A DNA stretch of 64,000 bases, from positions 9,586,880-9,650,879 of the forward strand of contig CATQJL010000112.1 in NCBI GenBank assembly GCA_958299035.1, given 5' to 3'. Shown here in pieces: positions 1 to 10,621 of this stretch. Origin of the DNA: Cylicocyclus nassatus (lineage: Eukaryota; Nematoda; Chromadorea; Rhabditida; Strongylidae). A model generated the notes under the pieces. It did not search any database and was not told the origin of the DNA. It saw nothing but the letters and a program-made list of their open reading frames with translations. The position numbers and the translations under genes are program-made. Numbering within the stretch: position 1 is the stretch's first letter; the number at the start of each line of letters is the position of its first letter.

Positions 1-213
1 GGAGTTGATTTGCGTCTCTTGAAGCTTCACTGCGTTGTGTAGAGAGTTGAGAAGATTGATTATCAGTCCCGTTTTCTCTTTTATGTACTGTTCACATCCT
101 TCTTTCAGTGTGGGGAATGTGAAGGGGACATCAATATTTTCGACTTGTGACTCGTGGGATTTCACGAGTTTGCAGGCGTTGTTAATCCTGATCTTGAAAA
201 GCTGGAGCGATGC
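1..213 (-). CDS. 5' start of a gag-like retrotransposon ORF, cut by the window edge
   Basis: An ATG at 213 opens a minus-strand frame that stays open for 71 codons to the window edge. It is polar and helix-like, beginning MASLQLFKIRINN, with many Lys, Glu, Asn and Leu. It looks like the start of a gag-type protein of a BEL/Pao-like LTR element, but no domain is complete, so the class is a guess. Upstream on the same strand (550-1330) lies a tandem repeat of about 162 bp, which would fit a repetitive 5' leader. The plus-strand open frame at 35-304 is its shadow. Confidence 0.4.
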
Positions 214-551
214 CATTTTCTTTTCTGCTGCACTGGGTAGAGTCTGCGCTGATGTGGTAATTCCAAGCGTTACAATTTGGAAGTGTGTATCCTCCTTGTG
301 TTGATCGCTTTGGCTTGAGGGCGACAGCAGGGCTGGCCTCGATACGATAGCTGTCCTTACTGGTTGCAAGGAAGCTTTCTAGTGAGCTGGCAAGTGGGTG
401 CCGAGCGTCTACTAGCTGTCAGCAAGCGCGCCTGGTTGGCTTGTACGCTGTACTGGACGGTAAAGTGTTGGAACCTGTCCCGTGAATGTAACGATCCAAA
501 GCTCAAGATCGGTGAGCCAATCGTGAATGAGCTTGGAAAGTTGAGATTTCT

Positions 552-1335
552 TTGCTAACTGTGGATGGACCAGTCAGTCAGCTAAAAAATCTCCTTGCTA
601 AGCTATGGATATGACCTGATAGCTTCGCAAGATGAAACTCGTTGTGAAAGTGGATGAACCAACAATCACAGAGTGTTTTGGCTAATGGAAGCCAAAAAAA
701 GTTCGAGGATTTCTGTTGCTAACTGTGGATGTACCAGTCAGTCAGCTGGAAACCTCTTTGCTAAGCTATGGATGTGACCTGATAGCTTCGCAAGGTGAAA
801 CTCGTTTGTGAAAGTGGATGAACCAGCAATCACAGAGTGTTTTTGGCTACGGAAGCCAAAAAAGTTCGAGGATTTCTGTTGCTAACTGTGGATGAACCAG
901 GCAGTCAGCTAGAAAACCCTCTTTGCTAGGCTATGGATATGACCTGATAGCTTCGCAAGATGACTCTTGTTGTGAAAGTGGATGGACCAGCAATCACAGT
1001 CTTTTTTGGCTAATGGAAGCCAAAAAGTCGAGGAGTTCTTTTACTAACTGTGGATGAACCAGTCAATTAGTTAGAAAACCTCTGCTAAGCTATGGATAGG
1101 ACCTGATAGCTTAGCAAGACTCGTATTAGTAAAAGTGGATGAACCAGCAATTACTAGAGTCGAATATTGGCTAATTAGTAGCCTAGAGTGCGAGGAGTCT
1201 GTCGCTAACTGTGGATGAACCAGTCAGTCAGCTAGAAACCTCTACTAAGCTGTGGATAGGACCTGACAGCTTAGTAAGACTCTTGGTCGCGAAAGTGGAT
1301 GAACCAGCAATCACGAGAGTCGAATAGTTGGGAAT
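552..1335. repeat. Tandem repeat, about 5 copies of a 162-bp unit
   Basis: The phrase CTAACTGTGGATG recurs at about 555, 720, 880, 1043 and 1205. Each unit continues with ACCAGTCAGTCAGCTA, then a CTAAGCTATGGAT..GACCTGATAGCTT block and a GTGGATGAACCAGCAATCAC block. Copies diverge by point changes and small indels, more so to the right. It lies upstream of the minus-strand gag-like frame and may be its leader. Confidence 0.85.
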
Positions 1336-1419
1336 AGAGCCTGCCACGCGGGTCTTAGGCCTTGATTTCCTGGGTCCTTAGAAGGAATCGCCGAGGAAAT
1401 ACAAGGAAAATCACTGGCC

Positions 1420-1960
1420 GATGCACCAATTTGGTGGGTACCAAGTGATTAGGGGTAGACGAGGTTGTGAAATATAGATTTATTCGCACTGGCGTAGATT
1501 AGTCGTGAAGAAGAGTGAGGTGTCCCGGTGTGGACCGGGGAGCAACCTCTAATACATTCGGAGGCTCCTTATATAGGAAGGAAGGCGGAGCTGAACCGAG
1601 TAAAAGGTACAATGTACACGAGTTGGTGCTTGAAAGGAGGTGCCGCCGATTGGCTACACTCCTGGCGCACGGGTACCACTCACTCTTGAGTGATTAGATA
1701 CTCAAGAGTGAGTAGCTCACCATTTAGCCTACGGGTATTCCGTAGGCTATCTAGAATATAGAGTTCATCAATGGTTGATGATACAGAAATCATCAACAGT
1801 CGTTATTGGAAAAGAATCCCCTGCGCCTTGGCGCGTGAAATAAGGGTAATTGGGCATCTTCATTGGCCTAACTTAGTGTTATATACTGGGTTTCCAGTAA
1901 ATCGCTAAAGTACAAATAATTTGTCAAGAACAAGAAGTATCAAGTGATATTGCACTTGAA
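1420..1960. other. Run of small perfect hairpins
   Basis: At least six short perfect inverted repeats follow one another. CCCGGT/ACCGGG lies at 1524-1539. A 14-bp stem with an 8-nt loop lies at 1678-1713 (ACTCACTCTTGAGT and its complement). A 9-bp stem lies at 1726-1748 (AGCCTACGG) and another at 1774-1797 (GTTGATGAT). ACTGG/CCAGT lies at 1885-1898 and TCAAGTG/CACTTGA at 1940-1959. No gene was recognised here. It could be the structured LTR or leader of the retroelement to its left, or stacked MITE relics. Confidence 0.6.
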
Positions 1961-2348
1961 ATTGAACAAGCGAAATTGGTGAAGGTGATTGCTTACTGTT
2001 GTTATATTGCTAATATATCCTCGCTTTCCCCCATATACTATTCATGGGCTTGCAGGGCGGCAGCGCTAGACCAAAATAAATTGTAAAAGTCATTTCAAAG
2101 AGTGTCTCTGCTAGTCTCGCATAACTATTCTCAGTCTAGAAGCTCATATCTCCAGAAAATCGATGATACTGCCCCTAGTTTTCCCTTTTATGAACAGCGT
2201 GCTCATTCCCAACATCTCAGTCCCATCTTATCGAAAAATACAAAAAGTCAAGCCTGTTATCCAGTAACCAGAAAATCTTGAGTTGCATTGAGCATATTTT
2301 TGCAACCGTAATTATTAAGTTGTGTGAGAGCGACTATACTTAATACAT

Positions 2349-2938
2349 TTGAGTAGTCTGGAAACTAATATGCGTGCTTTGAGACAAGTACTAAAGCAAA
2401 AACTGCTGGGAGCTGAAGTACCCCCCGGATGCACCACACCGCTGTTCGACTGGCTGAAGTATGAGGATCACGATAGCTGTCAGAAGAAAAGTGGAAGCAC
2501 TGTGAAGGTTCTGTTTTGCTTGTTTTTCTAAACAGTCATAGTTTGACTTTTTTTGGGGGGGGGGGGTGGTCTTATATCACATCCCTTCGCAGTCGCGTAA
2601 AAATGTTCGGCGACTTGCTTGTGCAATGATTTAGACTCATTCGTTTATTGAAAGTTGAGAAATTTGACGCTAAACTGTGCTTAGTATCGTAACTCGAAGA
2701 CGCTGATCAGTCCGCGGGAAAAAAGGTACTGATCAAAAGTTTTGAATCGAATTTCTTGGCCATAGACAAATTAAATAAGCTGCTTCTGGCAGTGGGGGTA
2801 GTTGAGGGCTCCCGACCACTTTCCACATCAACCAATTATCAAGATTTGCCTGGATATTGCTTTTGGTACAAACATCGGTTTTATTTTCAGGCCAAATTAT
2901 CAATTTCCGCTGTCAATCAAATGCCTGAGCGGAACTGA
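2349..2938 (+). CDS. Possible two-exon 3' end of a small unknown gene
   Basis: The frame from 2349 includes a credible stretch (GAEVPPGCTTPLFDWLKYED) ending in AAG before a possible donor at 2507. The same frame can resume after TTTTCAG at 2890 and stops at 2938 (AKLSISAVNQMPERN). An AATAAA lies at 3101, about 165 nt after the stop. The donor GTTCTG is weak, upstream exons were not found and no family was recognised. The first part alone could be a chance ORF. Confidence 0.25.
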
Positions 2939-3132
2939 TGGCTCCTCACTGATGATGTTTGCCTCCTAGTGTTTGTCAAGTTGTTTACGCGGTTTCATAT
3001 GGTTGGATGTTATTTGTCCTTGAAATTTTATTCTCAGAATGGTGTTTCATACTTTGCTTCATAAAAGGTTATTTGGATTTCTAATATACCTATCTTGGTA
3101 ATAAACTCTATTGAACGCACCGCGCTTTTATT

Positions 3133-3243
3133 GCAGCACAGGAATTGTTAGTTGAATTTTCATCTTCCCACCCTCATGGGTTTTGCGATAAATTTTGGAC
3201 CAGCAGGTGCCATTGCAACATCTCCACAAGAAAACAGTCTTCT
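3133..3243 (+). CDS. Possible isolated exon
   Basis: TTTATTGCAG precedes 3136 and CTTG|GTAAGC follows. The sequence between is open in one splice-compatible frame, which is Cys/His rich (DKFWTSRCHCN). A second frame is also open from 3174 to 3352. I cannot decide which, if either, is used, and the family is unknown. Confidence 0.2.
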
Positions 3244-3399
3244 TGGTAAGCTTTCCATCGAGCTAAATACGGCAGGTGGGATGAGAACACCAGAAATTCT
3301 CGCGCCAATTGAAGTACTGCTCCATGCGTAGCACAATGGGGGCAGGGTGGGGGGAGGGGTCGAATATTGGCTATTGGATACTGTAGCAACTGGGTGGGC

Positions 3400-4120
3400 C
3401 TTAAGCACCTAGATTTAACCCGAGATACCTGTGCGCACGGTCGCTTACTACATATGACGCTAGTCTACCACTTGCTCTGCGCGTAAAGAAATGATTATAA
3501 ATTACTTACAATTTATCCTAATGACATCAAGTCACAAGTTAGTTGAACTACAATAACAAAAACTACTATAACTAGACTAATAAAGTGAAAAACCCTAACA
3601 CGAGACAGGGTGCCCCATCCCTTGCTACCGATGGTGCGCGTCTATAAACACCAATAACAACTATGCTTCCAAGGTTTCACCTATACAGATCCACCATGCG
3701 TCGCTGGATGAGGCGCGACCTCTCCGCTCCCGAAGTTCATAAGACTTCAATATCCATCTCAAAAACTCCAAAGGTGACTCGCTCGTCCAAAGTGAATCCC
3801 AAATCTATTTGAATTCCAATCCAATATAAATTCCGATCTGCTCCACCGCTACTGCGAAAGTGACATCAAAAGCGGGAGCTTAATTGCCAGGCACGAGCAC
3901 AATAGAAAACACGAAGAAAGATTACCGATCAAAAACGAAGGCGAAAACAGATGCTGAAATGAGGCGCCGCCGCTGTATATAGCCGTTTGGCTGGCAATGC
4001 GCCAAGTCGGGGAGAGGTCCTGAGGCGATGGCGGCAAGCGTGGAAAAGTACTAATCGTCGCCCGATAGCGCGGCAGCAACCAGTGCTCCCGGCCTCCTAC
4101 TTCTAGAAGCGCTCGCATCG
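3400..4120 (-). repeat. LTR-like dispersed repeat, copy 1
   Basis: First of three diverged copies in direct orientation. Read on the minus strand it carries TTTGGCTGGCAATGCGCC near 3990, a TATA-like GCTATATA at about 3980, then a GC-rich GGCGGCGCC. It ends near 3400 with GGTGCT..GCCCACC. A promoter-like box followed by about 500 bp resembles a solo LTR, but ends and target duplications were not defined. Confidence 0.5.
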
Positions 4121-4329
4121 CGGAGCCGGGACAGAGACTGTCTTAGACCACTGTCTCGCTTCCGGACATCATGCCTTCCCATCACAGTAACAGCTAATGG
4201 AGGTGGGGAAGGGTATACGCCAGTAGATCAAAGTCTCCGAGTCACCGAAAAATGCAAGTAGTTTACTCTGGGGTGCTATTTACGAATCACCATAAAACGG
4301 CACCATAGGCACGATTACAATAAGGGTCG

Positions 4330-5050
4330 GCTAGGTGGGCACTGAGCACCTAACCTCAGTGCCTCGTGTGCTGCGCTCGCCGGCTCACGCGCATGACGCC
4401 ACCAGCCACCGCAACGCGCGACAAAACAAGTAGCGCTGCGGCTTTTTATTGTGGCATTTTATCACAATTTGTCACCAGATATTTAAAAAAAGCTGCACTA
4501 AATAGCAACTAACTATAGTACTAATCTATTACTGAGATAAAACCCCAGTAGGGACGAGGTTGTCGTGCTACCGATGGATCGCGACTAGCTGACTCTTATC
4601 CGTGGTTTCACAACAGAGATCCGCCGCGCGTTGCCAAGGTGAAGATTCCGCTCTCAAGATTCTTAATCAGTAGTTTGCAGGTCCAACCATACAAGAGATG
4701 CTTGGTTCGCAATCCATCCAAATTTCAATTCCAACCTAATCGTAGTTTGCTCGACCGCTAATTGAAGAGGTGATCTCGCGGCCGCTTATCAGCCAAGCAC
4801 GAGCAGAAGTTAGCAACAGAAATATCGATTAGGAACAAGATTTAGCAGAGGTCATAATGGGGCGCCGGCGGTATATCTAGACGTTTGGCTGGCAACGCGC
4901 CAAAGCTGGGAGTGGTCCGGAGGCAATGCGGCAATGCGCATGTTGATACCGTAATTGTCGCCAAATAGCGCGGCAGGCAATGCTCTCCGCCGCTGTATTT
5001 CTTGATGAGCTCGCGGTTTCGCCAATACTCAGTCTCAGGAGAAGTTCTCA
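4330..5050 (-). repeat. LTR-like dispersed repeat, copy 2
   Basis: It shares with copy 1 the stretch GTTTGGCTGGCAACGCGCC near 4883, GATAGCGCGGCA-like and TGCTC..CGCCG blocks, and the terminal GGTGGGCACTGAGCACCTA near 4333. On the minus strand a TATA-like GATATACCGC sits near 4870 and AATAAA near 4445, giving the promoter then poly(A) order of an LTR. Nucleotide identity to copy 1 is only moderate, so these are old. Confidence 0.5.
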
Positions 5051-5308
5051 GAGTTTGTCGTAAGTGAGAAATTTCAGGCAGCATGTCAAATCACAAGAAT
5101 GTGGCACATGCAAAGATTCAAATATTGGTCTTGTTGACGAAAGTAGCCTGTTTAACACATTGACGACCGTGTGCATCCGCGCGTATGCACGCCCGGACCA
5201 CCTTTTAGCACTTTCGTGCATCAAATTATCACGTCTAAACGAAAAATTCTCATGTACGCTGTGTCGTCTCTTTGAGCAGCAACCAAGATGTTAAGATGCT
5301 ATTTATTC

Positions 5309-5352
5309 AACTGGCCAACGTTTCGGCTTTTTCGCCTTCGTCAGAGCCTGGA
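5309..5352 (-). ncRNA. Hammerhead-like ribozyme of a Penelope-like element
   Basis: On the minus strand the sequence contains CUGACGA (5338-5344), a GGCG/CGCC-type stem II with a short A-rich loop, then GAAA (5321-5324), then CGUUGGCC. The GGCU before the core pairs with GGCC after it as stem I. This matches the conserved hammerhead core CUGANGA..GAAA. Stem III is minimal (AACGUU, self-complementary), as is known for hammerheads in Penelope-like terminal repeats, which are thought to work as dimers. It lies about 200 nt downstream of an endonuclease-like C-terminus on the same strand. Confidence 0.6.
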
Positions 5353-5557
5353 AAGTCGAATGTATAAGTGACGCATCCACTCAGACGTCAACACCAAAGC
5401 TCAAGATATCATTCAATCCACGACCAGTACGAAAGCCAAGGTAGATTAACGGACTGCCAGAACTCACTTTAGATGACACAACAGGAGGCGCATTGACCAC
5501 CGAATGTGGGATATGTACCTCTACCTCTTTATAGCAGCCGTGTGACCTGACCTCATA

Positions 5558-5701
5558 TCAAAACCTACAGAAGGATTGAGGCGCGAGTTCATTAGTTTCC
5601 GCCAGGCACTCTTCCTTCCGGTTCATTTTTGGACTCTTGGCGTTTATCCAGAAGGCCTCCAAAGTGCGCGCCAGCAGTTTGGGCTCGTAGGTCAGTTGGA
5701 G
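5558..5701 (-). pseudogene. C-terminus of a Penelope-like element polyprotein (endonuclease end)
   Basis: The minus-strand frame is open for 47 codons to a TGA at 5558. It includes LLARTLEAFWINAKSPKMNR and ends NELAPQSFCRF. The order ARTLEAFWI..(A/S)..P.MNR..E.....NEL resembles the end of the GIY-YIG endonuclease domain of Penelope-like elements as I remember it. Upstream toward 5800 the frame is broken by a TAA, so only a 5'-truncated remnant remains. The hammerhead at 5309-5352 supports the assignment. No reverse transcriptase part was found. Confidence 0.55.
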
Positions 5702-6329
5702 TTAGACCATCTTACGAAAAATTCTCATGAAACTTCTATGCAGTGCTGACCTGGTTGTCATATAGAACACACGGCATTGCGGTAGCTGCTAAACAGTCTA
5801 GACCGCCGCCGCAGATCATCAGTCCATTTTGATGTGGTCAAAAATGGCTCGGTCGTCGTGTTAAGAAAATTTACTGGTGCTTACCATATATCGATAGCTG
5901 GTTGCGATCTTTAGGGGCACATTGTTTGCAAAAACTTTCCCCTCCACGAAAAGTAGAATTATGTGTTGTAATCACGACATCGTTCTCAAATTGTCTTTCT
6001 GCACAAAAAACGAGGTTTTGACGCAGGCTTACACTTGTCGATCTAGGTATCCGTAGCTCAGAGCTATGCGCTTGGCAATGTACCAATCACACAATAAAAC
6101 ACCGGCCCAACTTTCACAGTCAGACTCTAGGAACTTCACGAAACTGATGGTAAAAATAATGGAAACTACGCCTTATCGGTGTTACAACCAGGTGCGCACA
6201 GGTCCCAAAACCAGTTCATAGCGGCACGATAACTGCAAACGCTCAGTGTGCCCACAGCATCTCGATTTTACGGTACCCATGCACGCGCCCGCTCAACATA
6301 TACGACGCCATCCAGCCTACTATGTTGCT

Positions 6330-6945
6330 CTAGCGCGCGATAGAAGAAGCGATTAAATGTTATATGCATCTATCTAACTCAAGAATAAGCAATACAACAA
6401 CAAACCCAAATCAATCAGCGCTAATTTATCAACTAAAAACAACTCCCACCATGCGAGGGGCCCCGCCCCATGCTAACGATGGTGAGCAACTACTTGACTC
6501 TCACACATGGTGCTACTGAAAGCTTCACGCCTACAGATCCGCCGCCCTCGACAAGGATGACAGGGTCAGTAACTCTACTCCCAGATTTCTTCAGATTTTG
6601 CTATCCTAAACCCCAAAAAGTCCCAAAGGGGCTCGTCGAAATCAATCCAAATTCCACTCCCAATTCCAAGCTCAACCTCGACACGCTCAACCGCTAACAT
6701 GAGAGGGACTAAAGAGGAAGCTCAGCGGAGTAGAGCACAAAAGCTAGTGAGAAAAGCGTGTCGATCGGAAACGAAAACATACAGGCACCAAAATCAGGCG
6801 CCACCGCTATATATAGCCCTTTGGCTGGCAGCGCGCCAAGTAGTGGTCCCGAGGCGATTGTGGTAGTGCGTGTGAAATTACCTAACCATCGCCAGATAGC
6901 GCGGCCGGCCACCAGTGCTCCCCGCTCCGTACTTCTAACAGCGTT
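6330..6945 (-). repeat. LTR-like dispersed repeat, copy 3
   Basis: It repeats the blocks of copies 1 and 2: TTTGGCTGGCAGCGCGCCAA near 6821, TATATATAG near 6810, AGATAGCGCGGC near 6894 and CACCAGTGCTCC near 6910. It has the same orientation as the other two. The stretch AACAACTCCCACCATGCGAG near 6440 corresponds to the middle part of the other copies. The open frames at 6470-6697 and 6758-7021 are not conserved among copies and are not called. Confidence 0.5.
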
Positions 6946-7382
6946 TGCGGAACGACGACAATGTCTAACTTCGGCCGGCTTGAAAGTATTCTGCTCTAAG
7001 AACTTGTGTCAAGGAATTTAGTGGATTTCACTAATAAACATTGTGACACAGCATACCCCCCCCCCCTTCATCAAATGCATTACATCATAGCATTCAAATT
7101 TCCGTGATTGCAAATTTGCCAGAAAATGCACACCTCTTCTCTTTGATCATATTCATTACTAATTTAAGGATATCAGATCACTCGCACTCACAAGATGAAA
7201 GACACGTTCAGACTGATATTGCTGGTAACTATACAATAAATGCCATTTCAATAACTACAATGTGCTATAATGATCAATTGAATTGAGGTAGAGCAAGTTT
7301 AACATCTATTCCGAGTAGGAAGCAGGCAACGGTGCTTTGTGCCATTCTAAAAATATGTATATATTTGATAATGACTTATACA

Positions 7383-9370
7383 TCAATCTGCAAGACTTAT
7401 TAAATACCTTCGCTGTAAAATGGCGCGACCAAATGCTGATAGGTAAGATTCATTCTTTGACTCGAGATCCATGAGATAAACGGTAATGAACATCGAAATC
7501 TGAAATAGTCGCTTGTAGCTTCACAGCAAAAAAGGTAGAAATACGATGCGTCCATAAGGCCTCGGGCATACTTCACGCGATTTTAGTCGCGCACGATTTG
7601 GCAATGCCCCAATCGTCAAGAACTTAGCGTAAGCGCCTTTCAAATGTACAGAAGATAGGACATTTTATCAGCCCAAGTAAGTTATGCACACTATGCATTT
7701 GTAGTCTGTCAGTGTTGGATTTGAAGGAATCTGGCAAATTGCCAATTACTTCACGCGACTAAAATCGCGTGAAGTATGCCCGAGGCATAAAACGTGATTT
7801 ATGGAGACTCGACCTCCACTAATAAAATTTGGAATGTTGTCTTACTGGTCGTTTGTCCAAAATGTTAGCTTGTATCTCTGGAGGAATATAGTCTTTCACA
7901 TCGTCGATTTGTGGAGTGCACATTTCCGTTTCGATATCGTATAGACCAGGCTGCATTTCATTACATCTGAAACTCTCAACGTAACATGTTGTATTTTCCT
8001 AGATTTGTTGATTTTAAAATCAATATTTTGTTACTCCTATCAAATTCCTTCATTTATTTAGAAGTAAGCATTTGCAAACGTGCGCAGCTTCATTGAACCT
8101 CGTGCTTTCGTTAGATACCTCGAGAATATTTTTTTAAAATGAGAAAATTTATGTTTAGTTTAGAACACTCATAATCTAATTATAACACGTCTGCGATGTA
8201 ATCGTAATATTTTTATGACGACGAACTTTTAAGAATCAGCCTTTCATGAAACTCGTTTTGAATATGAATTGCGTTTAGATTACTTGCGGTGCTATGAGTA
8301 CTCAACGCATTTAAACAACGAGTCTAGATTGCACAATTTGAGCAAATACAGGGTAATATTCGATAGCGTCTTTTTCAAATAGGTATGTACTCACTTGCAA
8401 TCGTCATCAATACTCTTATGCGAAGAAACCTGCCGTGATGCAGATATTTTTGCTGACTGTGCTTTGAGTTGTTTGCAGAAATCACAGAAGACACTGAAAA
8501 AGAAACTTACATTTATTGACCAAACGCTTCTGATGTAAACTGTTCCAGTAGGGAAGGGGTATTTATAAGCGGTTGCACGCAAAGACTGCGGACGTATCGG
8601 CGTCTCTCTGATTAAGCGCTTTTTCGTTTCTCTTACCACCTGCAGTCTCTCCCAAGCATACGCTACCTTGACCGTACGCAACGGCACCCAATCTTTGCGT
8701 GTTTCAAATCGCCGATAAGTATATGGGATTTTTTGCAAGTTGTGTCTAAACTCTGATGTCTGGGATGGTGACGGAATACACTGCGAAAAGGGAAAAAGCG
8801 AACGTGGTGCGTGGTACCAAATGAAGTAGGGTTCAAATTTGGAGTTTGCCTTGTATGGCTTCTAATGGGATGTAATCTTGCACAATAATACTCACCAGGT
8901 TCCTTCGAGCTTCGCACATGGACATTGATTGACTTTTTCGTCTATCTTTTTGGAACAGGGAAGCGTAGGATTTGATGGATCTGGAGTACCTCCGATACGA
9001 AGTTCTACTTCGGCTATAAGATTTCGTATAGGTCGCGTGATCTCAACGCCTAAAGAAACTTTCGATTTATTTCTCGTATCATGTTGTTGAAGATAATTTA
9101 GTAACCTTCCGCCTTGATTTTTATACATCCTGGGATGACAGGGTTCTTTGGCACCAGTTGTATTTTATCTGGATTGAAACGTATGGAAGGGCGATATTTG
9201 TTTATGTCGATGCCTTTTCGTTGCAAGTACACTGAAATTGTCTATGATAAGAATAATCGTAAAGTTATGTTGGGTTAATAATGCAAATGAAAATTTGAGA
9301 AGGGGAAGAAGACACCAGACAAAGCTTTTAAGCTAAGGACCAAGAGTAATGTTAGGAGCTGCATCTTCAT
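7383..9370 (-). CDS. Ganglioside GM2 activator-like (ML-type) secreted lipid-binding protein, 6 exons
   Basis: Exons: 9316-9370, 9106-9231, 8896-9049, 8395-8493, 7846-7966, 7383-7499. Phases join cleanly to give 223 aa. The start MKMQLLTLLLVLSLKALS is a signal peptide. The mature part has ten cysteines, including LPCSK, NQCPC, TCVFCDFC, DDCKC and EMCTP, and phrases typical of the GM2-activator family: VIPGCIKIK near the start, the Cys-rich middle, then CKCNEMQPGLYDIE and a conserved C-terminal half. Proteins of this fold bind a lipid in a beta-sandwich cup and present it to enzymes or membranes; the nematode role is not known to me. Oddities: the first donor is GTGTCT and the second GTTACT, both non-consensus. 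Intron 3 holds a TATAAATA-type promoter-like stretch and intron 5 holds a MITE. Confidence 0.8.
7559..7786. mobile_element. Short palindromic MITE inside an intron
   Basis: Perfect 33-bp inverted ends begin GCCTCGGGCATACTTCACG. The whole element is 228 bp and lies within intron 5 (7500-7845) of the GM2-activator-like gene. TAA occurs just outside or at each end, so a 3-bp duplication is possible (PIF/Harbinger-like), but the boundary is ambiguous by one base. Confidence 0.8.
8510..8740 (-). promoter_or_regulatory. Promoter-like stretch in intron 3 of the GM2-activator-like gene
   Basis: On the minus strand a CTTATAAATACCCC box at about 8556-8570 is followed about 30 nt later by AGTTTACATCAG, then by ATG|GTAAGT-like sequence at 8512. 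The next acceptor (TTTTTCAG, ending 8494) is too close to that donor to be spliced to it, so this is not an ordinary extra exon. It could be an internal promoter giving an N-terminally short form, or a chance TATA box. Confidence 0.25.
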
Positions 9371-9399
9371 CAAAATGGTGGTGCTATAATCAAATCAGC

Positions 9400-10600
9400 T
9401 CTTCACGGCTTACAAATTTGCTCTTCAGTCCAACACTTCGGGTAAAACTCTTAACACTCCAGAAACATTATTAGCTAAGAAAATTTAGCCTTCAGCAGAT
9501 CTTGATCTAATGGCACACTTGATTTTTGTTAGTAAAATTTAGTTGGAGATGCCGTTATCGAGAAAATTTCGGAGTTTTTCAAGGTAAGCATTATTATGAT
9601 TAATTCCTTAATCAGAGAAACGATTCCACTTAACAGTTAGGTCTCAACGAGCTTTCTCCATAGTAGTGAGTGATGATGTGCAACTCGATATTAGGGAGTT
9701 GAAAGCACACCCAAAAGAGTCGTTCTTTGAGCATCTATTAGCATTCCAATTCACACTCTAAGGATTACTTGCTTCGAGAAAAATCTCAAGTTTAATGTTT
9801 TCTCCTTTATCTTTCACACTTATCAAACGAGGCATTTGATTCTCTAGAAGCAGGCAATTTGATTCATCAAATTGCCTGCTTCTAGAGACATCATGTCTGT
9901 AAGCAAGTAATTTGAAGTATTTTCGATAGCTAGCCGCTTACTCTTCATTCAAACAATATTTCTCAAGAATTAATTACCTGCAAGTAGATAAAAGTGGTCT
10001 CGCCCAAAAGAATTATTTCAAGCTTAGTTTATGGAGACTCAACTTTCTTTGGAGAAAATAAGTCTAATCTGCGCCTCCAAAACCCTTAAAAGCTGAAAAT
10101 TGCCCTCATCATCCTCCACTCACAACAAAATAATCCTTCCATCGTGAGTTGAGCTTACCTTGTATTTGATAGTAAGCCATAAAACTATTCTGATGAACCC
10201 TACAACAAAATGAGAAAATCAGTGTCAGTGTCAGACCTTAAAATCTGCAGATTTTCACATAAGACTTTATTGCTTGCAAAGCTTAATCAAAACGAGCTAG
10301 TGATTGATTTGAAGTTTTCAGGGGCAACTTTTAACCGCATTAAAAGACTTTTAGCCCATGAACAAAATCAGTCGAGTAATTAACAATTTTCGACTACACA
10401 AGAAATAAATACTCATTGAATCCGTTTTTACAGATTTAAAACTGTATATAGGATGATGCATAATTTATACTTGTTTGATCTTGAATTTTCCAAGTTTGGC
10501 AGAGAAGTTTCGGAACAATTGGGATGAAAGTCAAGTTTTGTTTATATGAATAACATTGTACAATTTTGAGTCGCACAAAAGATTGTCACCCCCTTAAATC
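9400..10600. other. About 1.2 kb with no gene call; contains one long perfect hairpin
   Basis: A small possible exon (GDAVIEKISEFFK, then GTAAGC) ends at 9585 on the plus strand but could not be extended. A perfect hairpin with 23-bp arms and a 2-nt spacer lies at 9841-9888 (arm starts TCTCTAGAAGCAGGCAATTT). The rest is AT-rich and shows no coding signal. Confidence 0.5.
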
Positions 10601-10621
10601 AATAACAAAGGACAGGGACTG

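Noticed and set aside
8391..8738. 115-codon minus-strand frame as an exon of the GM2-activator-like gene
   Set aside because: Its first two thirds precede the acceptor at 8494; only 8395-8493 keeps the phase and the CxxC pattern of the family.
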